From an uncultured Trichococcus sp. (GTDB lineage: Bacteria > Bacillota > Bacilli > Lactobacillales > Aerococcaceae): 64,000 bases of DNA. The DNA lies in contig NZ_OY760499.1 in the NCBI RefSeq assembly GCF_963663645.1, forward strand, positions 248,001 to 312,000, written 5' to 3'. The stretch's first letter is position 1. Every line of letters begins with the position of its first letter. The notes under the pieces were generated by a model. It made no database searches, had not been told where the DNA came from, and was given only the letters and a program-made list of their open reading frames with translations. A program made the translations under genes and the position numbers. This document shows positions 40,783-49,626 of this stretch, piece by piece.

Positions 40783-41496
40783 ATGAGCGAACTATTATTG
40801 ACAGATGCTTATGAAATCGCAGCCTACATCAAAGCTGCCGAAAAGCAAACACCTATAAAACTTTACATCAAAGGGGATTTCGAGAATCCTGCCTACGAAG
40901 GCTTGAAATTCTTCGGAAGCGGAGACAGCTACACAGTCTTTGGGGATGCTTCAGCAATCTATCCTTTCTTGGAAGCAAACAAAGACAAGATCAAGGATCA
41001 AGTCATGGAATACGACAGACGCAATTCTGCGATTCCGTTGTTGGACACTACCAAAATTGATGCACGCATCGAGCCTGGTTCATTCATCCGTGATCACGTA
41101 ACGATCGGCAAGAGCGCCGTCATCATGATGGGTGCGGTCATCAATATTGGTGCAGTCATCGGCGAAGGCACGATGATCGACATGGGCGCTGTGGTCGGCG
41201 CACGCGGCACGATCGGCAAAAACTGCCACATCGGAGCAGGCGCAGTGGTTGCAGGCGTTCTTGAGCCACCTTCGAAATCACCAGTCATCATCGAAGACGG
41301 TGTTTTGGTCGGCGCGAACGCTGTCATCATCGAAGGCGTGCACATCGGCGAAGGCGCTGTTGTCGCAGCTGGCGCAATCGTATTGGAAGACGTACCGGCT
41401 AATGCGGTAGTTGCGGGATCCCCTGCAAAAATCGTGAAGATGAAGGACGAACAAACAAGCGAAAAAACCCAATTGTTGTCTGATTTGAGAGACTGA
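40783..41496 (+). CDS. dapH: Tetrahydrodipicolinate N-acetyltransferase
   Basis: Acetylates tetrahydrodipicolinate with acetyl-CoA, committing to the acetyl branch of diaminopimelate/lysine synthesis. It has 237 residues: an N-terminal DapH domain, then a left-handed beta-helix of hexapeptide repeats (about 90-215, e.g. [24 protein letters not shown], read as repeats). Strong GGGAGGAAAC precedes ATG. It is first in the lysine-riboswitch operon. Confidence 0.96.
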   Translation: MSELLLTDAYEIAAYIKAAEKQTPIKLYIKGDFENPAYEGLKFFGSGDSYTVFGDASAIYPFLEANKDKIKDQVMEYDRRNSAIPLLDTTKIDARIEPGSFIRDHVTIGKSAVIMMGAVINIGAVIGEGTMIDMGAVVGARGTIGKNCHIGAGAVVAGVLEPPSKSPVIIEDGVLVGANAVIIEGVHIGEGAVVAAGAIVLEDVPANAVVAGSPAKIVKMKDEQTSEKTQLLSDLRD

Positions 41497-41518
41497 TAAA
41501 TACACGCGGAGGGACCAG

Positions 41519-42670
41519 GTGAACAGCATGCAGATTGCAGAATTATACGATACGGTGAAGACGATCCGAAGGGAGCTCCATCAGATTCCGGAAATCGGCT
41601 TCGATCTGCCGTTGACTTCGGAATACGTGCGCCAAAAACTGGTGTCGTTCGGCTATGAACCGATCAGCACCGCCGAAACCGGCTGGGTAGCCGTCCTGAA
41701 GGGCAAGTCCCCGGAAGCGGTCGCCTTCCGTGCGGACATGGACGCGCTGGAGGTAACCGAGGAGACAGGAGCGGATTTCGCTTCCCTTCACCCGGGCAAA
41801 ATGCATGCGTGCGGACACGATGGGCACATGGCCTTGTTGTTGGGATTCGCAGAATACCTGAAGTCCCTGCCGGTTTTGGAAAAGTCAGTTGTTTTGGTCT
41901 TCCAGCCGGCCGAAGAAGGTCCGGGCGGCGCGAAATGGATAATGGACTCGGGCATTCTCCAGGAGTTGCAGGTCGAAAAGATCTACGGCTACCACCTGTA
42001 TCCGAGTCTGCCTGAAGGCATCCTCGGCTTGGCCAAGGGACCTTTGATGGCGCGCAATGGTGAGTTCGACATCACGCTTGAAGGTGTCAGCTCGCATGCC
42101 GGGCAGCCGCACTTCGGCAAGGATGCCTTGATTGCCGCTGCGCAGATCCTGCTTTCGGTCCAGAACATTCTGGCCCGTGATCTCGATCCCTTACAGCCGG
42201 CTGTCGTGAACATCGGCACGTTGCATGCCGGAGAAGCCCGCAATATCGTTGCCGGAAAAGCCGAGTTGACAGGGACAATCCGGAGCTACGACAAGGCGGT
42301 CTACGCTTCGATCAAGGAACGCCTCGCCGACATCTGCGCCGGCATCGAGCGCTTGAGCGGTGTCATCTGCAGGTTGGATATCCGCGATTTCTATCCGGAA
42401 GTCACGAACGATGCCGAAATGATCGGCACCTTGATGGACGCGTTGCCGGCCGATGCCTACGAAGTCGTCAAACCATTGATGCTGGCTGAGGACTTCGCTT
42501 TCTACCAGGAGAGCATCCGCGGCGCCTTCATCCTGCTCGGGACCGGCCGTCCCGACATGGGCTGGACGCATCCACTCCATAGCAGCCGCTTCAATTTCGA
42601 CGAAAAGGTGCTGCTGCAGGGAATCGCCTGCTACGACCTGATCCTGGAAAGGGAAGGGCTGAAGGGCTAG
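41519..42670 (+). CDS. N-acetyldiaminopimelate deacetylase
   Basis: M20-family metallohydrolase of 383 residues releasing LL-diaminopimelate. It shows AFRADMDALEVTEETG, the metal motif HACGHDGHMA, EEGPGGAKWI and the dimerisation domain with VSSHAGQPHFGKDA. GTG 41519 is 5 bases after GGAGGG; ATG 41528 is the alternative. It is 22 bases after dapH in the same operon and with the divergent aminotransferase completes the acetyl route. Confidence 0.92.
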   Translation: MNSMQIAELYDTVKTIRRELHQIPEIGFDLPLTSEYVRQKLVSFGYEPISTAETGWVAVLKGKSPEAVAFRADMDALEVTEETGADFASLHPGKMHACGHDGHMALLLGFAEYLKSLPVLEKSVVLVFQPAEEGPGGAKWIMDSGILQELQVEKIYGYHLYPSLPEGILGLAKGPLMARNGEFDITLEGVSSHAGQPHFGKDALIAAAQILLSVQNILARDLDPLQPAVVNIGTLHAGEARNIVAGKAELTGTIRSYDKAVYASIKERLADICAGIERLSGVICRLDIRDFYPEVTNDAEMIGTLMDALPADAYEVVKPLMLAEDFAFYQESIRGAFILLGTGRPDMGWTHPLHSSRFNFDEKVLLQGIACYDLILEREGLKG

Positions 42671-42692
42671 AAGAATCAGAATGATTATACAG

Positions 42693-42720
42693 AAAGGCAC
42701 TCTTAACCGGGTGCCTTTTT
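42693..42720 (+). terminator. dapH operon terminator
   Basis: AAAGGCAC pairs with GTGCCTTT around a 10-base loop, then T's. Confidence 0.9.
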
Positions 42721-42747
42721 GGTTTGGGGCACATAACGATTGGCGTC

Positions 42748-42958
42748 CTCCGGTGAGGGGTGCTTCGCCGGAGGACAGGACCGCATTTGGATGGTCTCCT
42801 CCGACAAGCAGAAGCCTCATCGGAGGAGCGCCCATCTATTACCGGTCTCCTCCGGCGAACGAACCCTCGCCGGAGCTTAGGGCCAGTTTGCATTGATCTT
42901 CTCCGGCAGCTGCTTTTTGCCAAATTTGATTGAAGCGGGCAAACTGAATCAGCTGCCG
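42748..42958 (+). repeat. 50-bp hairpin repeat array E (3 units plus a remodelled fourth)
   Basis: Units at 42748-42773, 42799-42825 and 42850-42875, linkers of 25 and 24 nt. After a 25-nt linker, CTCCGG recurs at 42901 but continues into a longer hairpin, CGGCAGCTG (42904-42912) pairing with CAGCTGCCG (42950-42958), with inner TTTTTGCC/GGGCAAA. The array occupies most of the 42671-43077 gap. Confidence 0.85.
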
Positions 42959-43077
42959 CAATATTGCGCCGCATCCAATAAAATTGTAAAGGTTCGATTA
43001 AGGTGATGGATCGGGAAAGCATTTTTCCGGCAAAAAAGGTACAATGGAATCACATATTGGATGAAAGAAGGGAAATT

Positions 43078-43584
43078 ATGCATAAAAAAAGATTATCCGC
43101 ATTTCTTTTAGGGTCCACAGCCTGGCTGCTTGTCGCATGCCAGAACCCGGCAACAGATACGACAGCTACCGAGGCGGCGACTAGCATGTCGCAAGTGCAA
43201 TCAGATACAGAGGCTTCCAGTCAAGCTGCTTCGAGAGCGAGCAGTCTGGAAGCGGCCGAGAGCGTGCAGGCTCAAACACCGTCCGCAAGCAGTATCACTG
43301 CAGATCCTGCAACGACCACTGATACTGCCCAGACCGCAGATGAGGCAACCCTTATCACCGAGGCGAAACAAACAATCACGCAATTGACAGGCTATGTCGA
43401 AAGCGAAGTGTACCTGTTCATCGTGGAATCGGTCGAGGGCAATGAAGTCACCATCAACATCCGCGAAAACGGCGTCGATGTAGCCAGCTCCGTCGGCTTT
43501 TACCGATACAACGGAACAACCGGGGAATTGCTGGAAATGGATATCGTAACCGGGGAATATGTTCGCCATCCTGCACAATACTAA
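43078..43584 (+). CDS. Putative lipoprotein with Ser/Thr/Ala-rich linker
   Basis: 168 residues from ATG 43078 (GAAGGGA upstream). A lipoprotein signal peptide (KKRLSAFLLGSTAWLLVAC) gives lipidated Cys21 on the outer face of the membrane. Residues about 25-100 are a low-complexity Ser/Thr/Ala/Gln tether. The C-terminal 65 residues (about 103-168) look like a small beta-rich domain (VYLFIVESVEGNEVTINI). No family is recognised. TACAAT at 43041 may be the -10. Confidence 0.75.
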   Translation: MHKKRLSAFLLGSTAWLLVACQNPATDTTATEAATSMSQVQSDTEASSQAASRASSLEAAESVQAQTPSASSITADPATTTDTAQTADEATLITEAKQTITQLTGYVESEVYLFIVESVEGNEVTINIRENGVDVASSVGFYRYNGTTGELLEMDIVTGEYVRHPAQY

Positions 43585-43621
43585 AAGGATAGGCTTGAAT
43601 CAAAAAAATTGAGGAGTGATG

Positions 43622-44155
43622 ATGATTTTCGATTTGGAATTATTGGCAAAAATATTTGCAATCAATTTGAGTTACGTGACGCTGAACACGATCCGCTTCA
43701 TGCTGACGATGAAAGGCTACCGCGTCTTGGCGCCGCTCTTGAGCATGGTGGAGATCGTCATTTATGTATTGGGTCTGTCGATGGTCATGAACAGCCTGGA
43801 CAATCCGCTCAATCTGGCGGCCTATGCGCTCGGCTACGGCGCCGGCATCGGTATCGGCATCAAAATCGAGGATTGGCTCGCGCTCGGATACACAATGATC
43901 ACAGTCATGACGCAGGACGTGGACAGCTCGATGCCGAACCAACTACGCGATTTTGGCTACGGGGTCTCCAGTTATCGGGCCAACGGAAGGGACGGCGAAC
44001 GGCTAGTGCTCGAAATCCTGCTGACGCGGAAAGCCGAACGCCACCTGCAGAGCAGAGTGTTGGAAATCGATCCAAAAGCTTTCATGGTTTCGTACGATCC
44101 GAAGTACATCCACGGCGGTTTCTGGTCCAAACGCGTCCATCTCGGCAAGAAGTGA
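43622..44155 (+). CDS. UPF0316/DUF2179-type membrane protein
   Basis: 177 residues from ATG 43622 (GAGGAG 5 bases upstream; the GTG and first ATG at 43616/43619 overlap that site). Three N-terminal membrane segments (LAKIFAINLSYVTLNTI; LLSMVEIVIYVLGLSM; LAAYALGYGAGIGIGI) precede a cytoplasmic DUF2179-like domain (YTMITVMTQDVDSSMPNQL, VVxI-type fold). Function unknown; relatives of YebE. Confidence 0.82.
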   Translation: MIFDLELLAKIFAINLSYVTLNTIRFMLTMKGYRVLAPLLSMVEIVIYVLGLSMVMNSLDNPLNLAAYALGYGAGIGIGIKIEDWLALGYTMITVMTQDVDSSMPNQLRDFGYGVSSYRANGRDGERLVLEILLTRKAERHLQSRVLEIDPKAFMVSYDPKYIHGGFWSKRVHLGKK

Positions 44156-44192
44156 ATGCGTAAATGTTACAGGCAAGGAAAGGGGAAACGAT

Positions 44193-45140
44193 ATGGCAGA
44201 ACTTGTTAAATTGGGAAGAACCGACCTACTGATCCATCCGATCGGGCTGGGAGCGAACAAAATCGCCGCAGCCGATCCGGAAACGAACACCGAATACGGT
44301 GGCGATGTGCTGTTGAGCGCAATCAACAAAGGACTTAATTTCATCGACACGGCGTTCCTTTACGGGATGGGCACTTCCGAAACAATCATCGGCAAGACGC
44401 TGAAGGAACGCAACCTGCGCAATAACGTGGTCATCGCCACAAAAGGCGCACACCAGGTGACGGAAACGGGCACCGTCCTGAACAACGATCCGGCTTTCCT
44501 GACCGAGCAGGTCGAAAACAGCCTGAGACGCCTGCAGACCGACCATATCGATCTTTATTACATCCATTTTCCGGATGAAGCGACACCGAAAGCCGAAGCT
44601 GTCGGCGCGCTGCAGCGACTGAAGGAACAAGGGAAGATCCGTGCCATCGGTGTCTCCAATTTCAATCTGGAGCAGCTGAAGGAAGGCAACGCCAACGGCT
44701 ACATCGATGTTGTCCAGGATGAATACAACCTCCTGAACCAGTCGGCCGAAGAGAAGCTGTTCCCCTATTGCCGAGAACAGGGCATTTCCTTCATCCCGTA
44801 CTTCCCGTTCGCATCCGGTCTGCTGGCCGGCAAGTACACGGAAACTTCGGTCCTATCTGAGAAACAACAGCAGCGTCCGCAGTTCCAGGGCGATACCTAC
44901 AAAGATATCCTGAAGCGCGTGGACCAGATCCGGCCGCTCGCTAAGAAGCACCGGACCGGACTGCAGAATGTCGTTTTGGCCTATTACTTGTCCCAGGATG
45001 TCGTCGACGCCGTCATTCCGGGCGCACGCAACCGGCAGCAAGTGCTTGAGAACCTTGAAGCCGCAGAAGTCCGTTTGGATGCAGAGGATATTGCTTTGAT
45101 CCAGCAAGCCTTCCCGGCATCTTACCGGTTGCCGAAATAA
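44193..45140 (+). CDS. Aldo/keto reductase
   Basis: NADPH-dependent TIM-barrel oxidoreductase of 315 residues. The catalytic tetrad is visible: Asp52 (NFIDTAFLYG), Tyr57, Lys84 (IATKGA) and His125 (LYYIHFP). The C-terminal cofactor segment IPGARNRQQVLENL is typical. Start behind AAAGGGGAAACG. Substrate unknown; general aldehyde or sugar reduction. Confidence 0.9.
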   Translation: MAELVKLGRTDLLIHPIGLGANKIAAADPETNTEYGGDVLLSAINKGLNFIDTAFLYGMGTSETIIGKTLKERNLRNNVVIATKGAHQVTETGTVLNNDPAFLTEQVENSLRRLQTDHIDLYYIHFPDEATPKAEAVGALQRLKEQGKIRAIGVSNFNLEQLKEGNANGYIDVVQDEYNLLNQSAEEKLFPYCREQGISFIPYFPFASGLLAGKYTETSVLSEKQQQRPQFQGDTYKDILKRVDQIRPLAKKHRTGLQNVVLAYYLSQDVVDAVIPGARNRQQVLENLEAAEVRLDAEDIALIQQAFPASYRLPK

Positions 45141-45190
45141 CTTTCTGATTGTCGAAAGACTCTTAGATTACAAAATGATGAAAAAAGCAT

Positions 45191-45219
45191 TTGACATTCA
45201 TTAGCTACAGGCATAGAAT
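45191..45219 (+). promoter_or_regulatory. ilvE leader promoter
   Basis: TTGACA (45191-45196), 17 bases, TAGAAT (45214-45219), near consensus and 39 bases before the leader peptide. Confidence 0.82.
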
Positions 45220-45257
45220 TACATCATAATCTAACAAACAGAAGGGGGAGAATGAGG

Positions 45258-45347
45258 ATGGATGCGACTTGCGGAATGTGCACACTACAAAACAAAAAGA
45301 AAACATCGTTCTCATTCGATGCCCTAGTCATTCTAGAAGTGATTTAA
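45258..45347 (+). CDS. Leader peptide of the ilvE attenuator (29 aa)
   Basis: ATG 45258 lies 7 bases after GAAGGGGGAG. The last eight residues are ALVILEVI then TAA, with Leu, Val, Ile, Leu, Val and Ile codons packed just before attenuator strand 1. Both Leu codons there are CTA, which looks uncommon in this genome. Its role is inferred to be sensing of charged branched-chain tRNAs rather than producing a functional peptide. Confidence 0.78.
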   Translation: MDATCGMCTLQNKKKTSFSFDALVILEVI

Positions 45348-45444
45348 GCCCAGGATTCTTACTTACTACAAGTAGAGTCCTATTTCCGTTTCATTGGGCT
45401 CTCATAAAGAATGAGCCTGACCACATAGGCTCATTCTTTTTTCT
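45347..45444 (+). promoter_or_regulatory. Transcription attenuator of ilvE
   Basis: Strand 1, AGCCCA and AGGATTCTTACTT (45347-45364), pairs with strand 2, AAGTAGAGTCCT (45370-45381) and TGGGCT (45395-45400). GGGCTCTCAT (45396-45405) can instead pair with ATGAGCC (45411-45417), which competes with the terminator AAAGAATGAGCCT/AGGCTCATTCTTT plus T's (45406-45444). These are the alternative 1:2, 2:3 and 3:4 stems of classical attenuation. Confidence 0.78.
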
Positions 45445-45487
45445 TTTCAGTATGATAGGTAAATAATATAGATATGGAGTGGTTTGG

Positions 45488-46537
45488 ATGACAGAAATGA
45501 CACAGACAGAAGAACAGAAAGCGTTGAACATCGATTGGGAAAATCTGGGGTTCAGCTACATCAAGACGGATTACCGCTTCATTTCTTATTGGAAAGACGG
45601 GAAATGGGACGACGGCGAAATGACGACCGACAACAAAGTCCACATCAGCGAAGGCTCGCCGGTGCTGCATTACGGCCAATCCTGCTTCGAGGGGATGAAG
45701 GCGTACCGCACAAAAGACGGCAGCATCAACCTGTTCCGTCCTGAAGAAAACGCCAAACGGATGATCAACAGCTGCCAACGCCTGTTGATGCCTGAGTTTC
45801 CGGTTGAAAAATTTGTCGAAGCCGCTAAGGCGGTCGTCAAAGCCAATGAAAAATGGGTACCTCCCTACAACACCGGCAGCACGCTCTATATGCGCCCCTA
45901 TATGATCGGTGTCGGCGACAACATCGGCGTCAGCCCGGCGACCGAATACATCTTCTCCATCTTCGTAATGCCGGTTGGCCCTTACTTCAAGGGTGGCCTG
46001 ACGCCTACGAACTTCATCGTGTCCGACTACGACCGCGCCGCTCCGCACGGTACGGGTGCAGCGAAGGTCGGCGGAAACTACGCAAGCAGCCTGCTGCCGG
46101 GCAAAGAAGCGCATGACCGCAACTTCAGCGACTGCATCTACTTGGATCCGGCAACGCACACGAAGATCGAAGAAGTAGGTTCCGCAAACTTCTTCGGCAT
46201 CACGAAGGACAACCGTTTCGTGACTCCAAAATCACCATCGATCCTGCCGAGCATCACCAAGTATTCCTTGTTGTATTTGGCCGAGCACAATTTGGGCATG
46301 GAAGTCGAGGAAGGCGATGTCTACATCGACAAGCTGGATGAATTCAGTGAAGCCGGTGCTTGCGGTACTGCAGCCGTCATCTCTCCGATCGGCGGCATCC
46401 AAAACGGCGACGATTTCCACATATTCTATTCGGAAACGGAAGTCGGACCTGTGACGCGCAAATTGTATGAGGAATTGACCGGCATCCAATTCGGCGACTT
46501 AGAAGCGCCGGAAGGCTGGATCGTGAAAGTAGACTGA
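45488..46537 (+). CDS. ilvE: Branched-chain amino acid aminotransferase
   Basis: Fold-type IV PLP enzyme of 349 residues interconverting Leu/Ile/Val and their keto acids. The motifs LHYGQSCFEGMKAYR, TLYMRPYMIG, PLP Lys193 (GTGAAKVGGNYASS) and EFSEAGACGTAAVI are clear. ATG 45488 (GGAG 10 bases upstream) is preferred to GTG 45479, which abuts the site. It is monocistronic behind a leader-peptide attenuator, which matches its substrates. Confidence 0.95.
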   Translation: MTEMTQTEEQKALNIDWENLGFSYIKTDYRFISYWKDGKWDDGEMTTDNKVHISEGSPVLHYGQSCFEGMKAYRTKDGSINLFRPEENAKRMINSCQRLLMPEFPVEKFVEAAKAVVKANEKWVPPYNTGSTLYMRPYMIGVGDNIGVSPATEYIFSIFVMPVGPYFKGGLTPTNFIVSDYDRAAPHGTGAAKVGGNYASSLLPGKEAHDRNFSDCIYLDPATHTKIEEVGSANFFGITKDNRFVTPKSPSILPSITKYSLLYLAEHNLGMEVEEGDVYIDKLDEFSEAGACGTAAVISPIGGIQNGDDFHIFYSETEVGPVTRKLYEELTGIQFGDLEAPEGWIVKVD

Positions 46538-46554
46538 TCTGATTGATAGGAATG

Positions 46555-46598
46555 CAGTCATCCCAAAGCTTAAGTGCTGAAGGATGGCTGTTTTTTTT
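46555..46598 (+). terminator. ilvE terminator
   Basis: CAGTCATCC pairs with GGATGGCTG around an 18-base loop, then T8. Array F begins 30 bases later. Confidence 0.9.
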
Positions 46599-46627
46599 GG
46601 GTGCTGGCTGCCGGAAGTCGGCGTCAG

Positions 46628-47180
46628 CTCCGACGAGGGAGCGCTGGCCGGAGAACAGCGTGCGCGCCGGCGACCAACTCCGGCGAGCGAATGTTGGCCG
46701 GAGGAGAGGTGTTATCCGGGGGCCGAACTCCGGCGAAGCCGACGTGGCCGGAGGTGACAGTTTACCGGGATCTTTTCCTCCGGCGAGGACCGCCTTCCCC
46801 GGAACAGGTCGTCAGCTCCGACGAGGGAGCGCTGGCCGGAGAACAGTGTGCGCGCCGGCGACCAACTCCGGCGAGCGAATGTTGGCCGGAGGAGAGGCGT
46901 TATCCGGGGGCCGAACTCCGGCGAAGCCGACGTGGCCGGAGGTGACAGTTTACCAGGATCTTCTCCTCCGGCGAGGACCGCCTTCCCCGGAACAGGTCGT
47001 CAGCTCCGACGAGGGTGCGCTGGCCGGAGAACAGCGTGCGCGCCGGCGACCAATTCCGGCGAGCGAATGTCGGCCGGAGGAGAGGCTTTATCCGGGGGCC
47101 GAACTCCGGCGAAGCCGACGTGGCCGGAGGTGACAGTTTACCGGGATCTTCTCCTCCGGCGAGGACCGCCTTCCCCGGAG
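46628..47180 (+). repeat. 50-bp hairpin repeat array F (12 units as three 188-bp modules)
   Basis: Module starts are 46628, 46816 and 47004, exactly 188 apart and nearly identical. Each has four units 50 bases apart (offsets 0, 50, 100, 150) with 24-nt linkers, then a 12-nt junction (ACAGGTCGTCAG). The fourth unit ends CCCCGGA in modules 1-2 but CCCCGGAG in the last. The region is far richer in G+C than neighbours, which creates long spurious open frames; I call no gene in 46599-47283. Confidence 0.92.
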
Positions 47181-47283
47181 CTGGGCGGATCACTGGAACA
47201 AGGCATTTTCAATGCTTATCTGTGGCATTCCAAGCCGCTTTTGGCTATGATTAAGCTATAGAGCTTGGCGGGAGGAAAAAGCA

Positions 47284-48273
47284 ATGAACGCATTAAGGAA
47301 ATACATCAAAAATCCAAAAATTCGCCAAATAATGGTCTTGTTCCAGCAGCATTGGGGTCGGATGGAAATCGGCCGGCAGTCGGCTGAGATGGCCTACTAT
47401 GTGTTGTTGGCGCTGCTTCCGTCCCTGTTGTTGCTGGGGAACATCATCCCATTGCTGCCGTTGCCGCGGGAGCAGGTGCTGTCCTACGTGGAGATGGCCC
47501 TGCCGCTTGAAGTCAGCAACACGCTCACACCGATACTGGAACAATACTTGAACAGCGGCAGTGGCGGGGTGGTTTCATTCGGGCTGGTGCTGTCGATCTG
47601 GACGGCCTCGAAAGCCTTCAATGTATTCCAGAACGTTTTGAATCAAGTTTACAACACGAAGATGCGCAAGAATTTCATCGTTCATAGGATCTTTTCATTC
47701 GTGATCGCCTTTCTGTTGGTCGCCATGATTGCGCTTGTCGCCTTCCTGTTCATGTTCGGCAGATACATCCGTGATTTCTTCGAAGAGTTCTTGTCCATCC
47801 GGTTGGACTTCATCACCGCCTTCGAAGATGTCCGTTGGATCGGGGCCTTCCTGATCATCTCCATCATCATGACGGTCATTTATTTTGTGGTGCCGAATGT
47901 GCGTTGGTCATTCAAATTTTCGGTGCCGGGTGCGGCGTTCGCGACAATCGGCTTCCTGTTGATTTCGCAACTGTTCTCCTTGTATGTCGGAGTCGCCGGC
48001 AGCCAGGCAATCGGGAACGGGGCGATCGGGGTAGTGATCACGCTGCTGCTGTGGCTGTATCTGATGGGGACTGTGCTGATACTGGGAGGCTTCCTCAATG
48101 TGATGCTGTACCATTATTTTCGGCCGCTGCCGGTCGTACTGAAGGAAGAGAGCCGGTATGCGATCCGTTATTCGAAGAACGCATTGGCGCTGACCGTCAA
48201 TGAACAATCGCTGAAACGGCGTCTGATCCGCAAAAAACTGCGCATCCAAGCGAACAAACAAGCTGACATATGA
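47284..48273 (+). CDS. YihY/BrkB family membrane protein
   Basis: 329-residue integral membrane protein with about six helices (AYYVLLALLPSLLLLGNIIPLL; IFSFVIAFLLVAMIALVAFLFM; GAFLIISIIMTVIYFVV; GVVITLLLWLYLMGTVLILGGF, each given in part). The family is often mis-annotated as ribonuclease BN. The C-terminus is basic and cytoplasmic. Function unresolved; transport has been proposed. Start behind GGGAGGAAAAAG. Confidence 0.85.
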   Translation: MNALRKYIKNPKIRQIMVLFQQHWGRMEIGRQSAEMAYYVLLALLPSLLLLGNIIPLLPLPREQVLSYVEMALPLEVSNTLTPILEQYLNSGSGGVVSFGLVLSIWTASKAFNVFQNVLNQVYNTKMRKNFIVHRIFSFVIAFLLVAMIALVAFLFMFGRYIRDFFEEFLSIRLDFITAFEDVRWIGAFLIISIIMTVIYFVVPNVRWSFKFSVPGAAFATIGFLLISQLFSLYVGVAGSQAIGNGAIGVVITLLLWLYLMGTVLILGGFLNVMLYHYFRPLPVVLKEESRYAIRYSKNALALTVNEQSLKRRLIRKKLRIQANKQADI

Positions 48274-48291
48274 TTGAATCCGGAACGACTT

Positions 48292-48336
48292 GGCAAAGAG
48301 GTTTAGGTTTTTTTAAACCTCGGCGCCTTTTTTTTT
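48292..48336 (+). terminator. Terminator after the YihY gene
   Basis: GAGGTTTA pairs with TAAACCTC, extended by GGC/GCC, then T9. Confidence 0.88.
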
Positions 48337-48400
48337 GGGCGAAGTTTCTATATAATGAAAAGATAGCACGCCCATTGTTTTTGAAAGAAAGGATTTAATC

Positions 48401-49597
48401 ATGCGAAATCAACAAACTACGCAGAATGCGGATGTTTCGAAGATCGATTACGGCATTATCCTGTCCGTGTTCCTTCTGGCCATCATCAGCGTTCTGACGA
48501 TTTATTCAACTACTGTCCTGCAGATGGGCGGCGGGATCGAGACGACCATCATGCAACTCGTTTGGTACGGCATCGGCATCATCGCGGCGGCCATCGTGAT
48601 GCGTTTCGATTCCGAACAACTCTGGAAGGTCGCGCCGCTTGCATACGGGGCCGGTGTCCTGCTCCTGTTCCTGGTCCTGATTTTCTATGACCGCAATACC
48701 TATTATCTCCAAGGGGCGAAAAGTTGGTTCCGCTTCGGTGGCGTCACCTTCCAGCCTTCGGAGGTCATGAAGGTCGCGCTCATCATCATGCTGGCGCGGG
48801 TCATCACCGAGCACAATATGCAGATCGATGACCGGACCGAAAAAACGGACATGAACCTGCTGCTGAAGATCGCCATGTGGTCGGCGCCACCGCTGCTACT
48901 GGTCATTCTGCAGAACGATCTCGGGACGACGCTCGTGTTCCTGGCGATCATCATCGGCATGACGTTCCTTTCAGGCGTTTCCTGGAAAATCCTGCTGCCT
49001 GTATTCGGGACGATCGGGGCACTCGGCTCGCTGCTCATCTACCTGGTCGTCTACAACCGCGATGTGCTCCTGAATTTCGGCTTCCAAAATTACCAATTCG
49101 CCCGGATCGATTCCTGGCTCGATCCGTTCGGGGACAGCACCGGCGACGCCTATCAGCTGGCGCAAAGCATGAAAGCGATCGGATCAGGCAAACTGTTCGG
49201 CAAAGGTCTCGGCGTTTCCGAAGTCTACGTGCCGGTCCGCGTTTCCGATATGATCTTCTCCACAATCGGCGAGAATTTCGGCTTCATCGGCGGATGTTTT
49301 CTCATTTTCATCTATTTCCTGCTCATCTATCAGATGATCCGCATCTGTTTCGATACGAAAAATGAATTTTATGCCTACATGGCGACGGGCGTCATCATGA
49401 TGATCCTGTTCCACGTATTGGAAAATATCGGCATGACGATCGGGCTGTTGCCGATCACCGGTATCCCGTTGCCGTTCATTTCGCAAGGGGGCTCGGCGCT
49501 GCTCGGCAATATGCTGGGGATCGGGCTGGTCATGTCGATGCGCTACCATTACCGCAGCTACATGTTCTCGGAAGAGGACGAACATTTCGGAATCTGA
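48401..49597 (+). CDS. rodA: FtsW/RodA/SpoVE family peptidoglycan polymerase, probably RodA
   Basis: SEDS glycosyltransferase of 398 residues with about ten membrane helices. GAKSWFRFGGVTFQPSE (extracellular loop), the loop with FARIDSWLDPFGDSTGDAYQ and the C-terminal LLPITGIPLPFISQGGSAL are SEDS hallmarks. The RodA-like features fit partnership with Mbl/MreB rather than FtsZ, but a definite FtsW/RodA split needs a tree. ATG behind AAAGAAAGGA. Confidence 0.88.
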   Translation: MRNQQTTQNADVSKIDYGIILSVFLLAIISVLTIYSTTVLQMGGGIETTIMQLVWYGIGIIAAAIVMRFDSEQLWKVAPLAYGAGVLLLFLVLIFYDRNTYYLQGAKSWFRFGGVTFQPSEVMKVALIIMLARVITEHNMQIDDRTEKTDMNLLLKIAMWSAPPLLLVILQNDLGTTLVFLAIIIGMTFLSGVSWKILLPVFGTIGALGSLLIYLVVYNRDVLLNFGFQNYQFARIDSWLDPFGDSTGDAYQLAQSMKAIGSGKLFGKGLGVSEVYVPVRVSDMIFSTIGENFGFIGGCFLIFIYFLLIYQMIRICFDTKNEFYAYMATGVIMMILFHVLENIGMTIGLLPITGIPLPFISQGGSALLGNMLGIGLVMSMRYHYRSYMFSEEDEHFGI

Positions 49598-49626
49598 CCA
49601 TTACCCTATCCTAAGGAGGCAACCGC

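Noticed and set aside
45220-45487. T-box riboswitch before ilvE
   Set aside because: No T-box core sequence or specifier stem; the leader peptide with clustered branched-chain codons explains the layout better.
46543-47261. Several overlapping plus-strand open frames of 79-196 codons across array F
   Set aside because: They are translations of the GC-rich tandem repeat in all three frames, repeat themselves with the 188-bp module, and lack ribosome sites and any recognisable domain.
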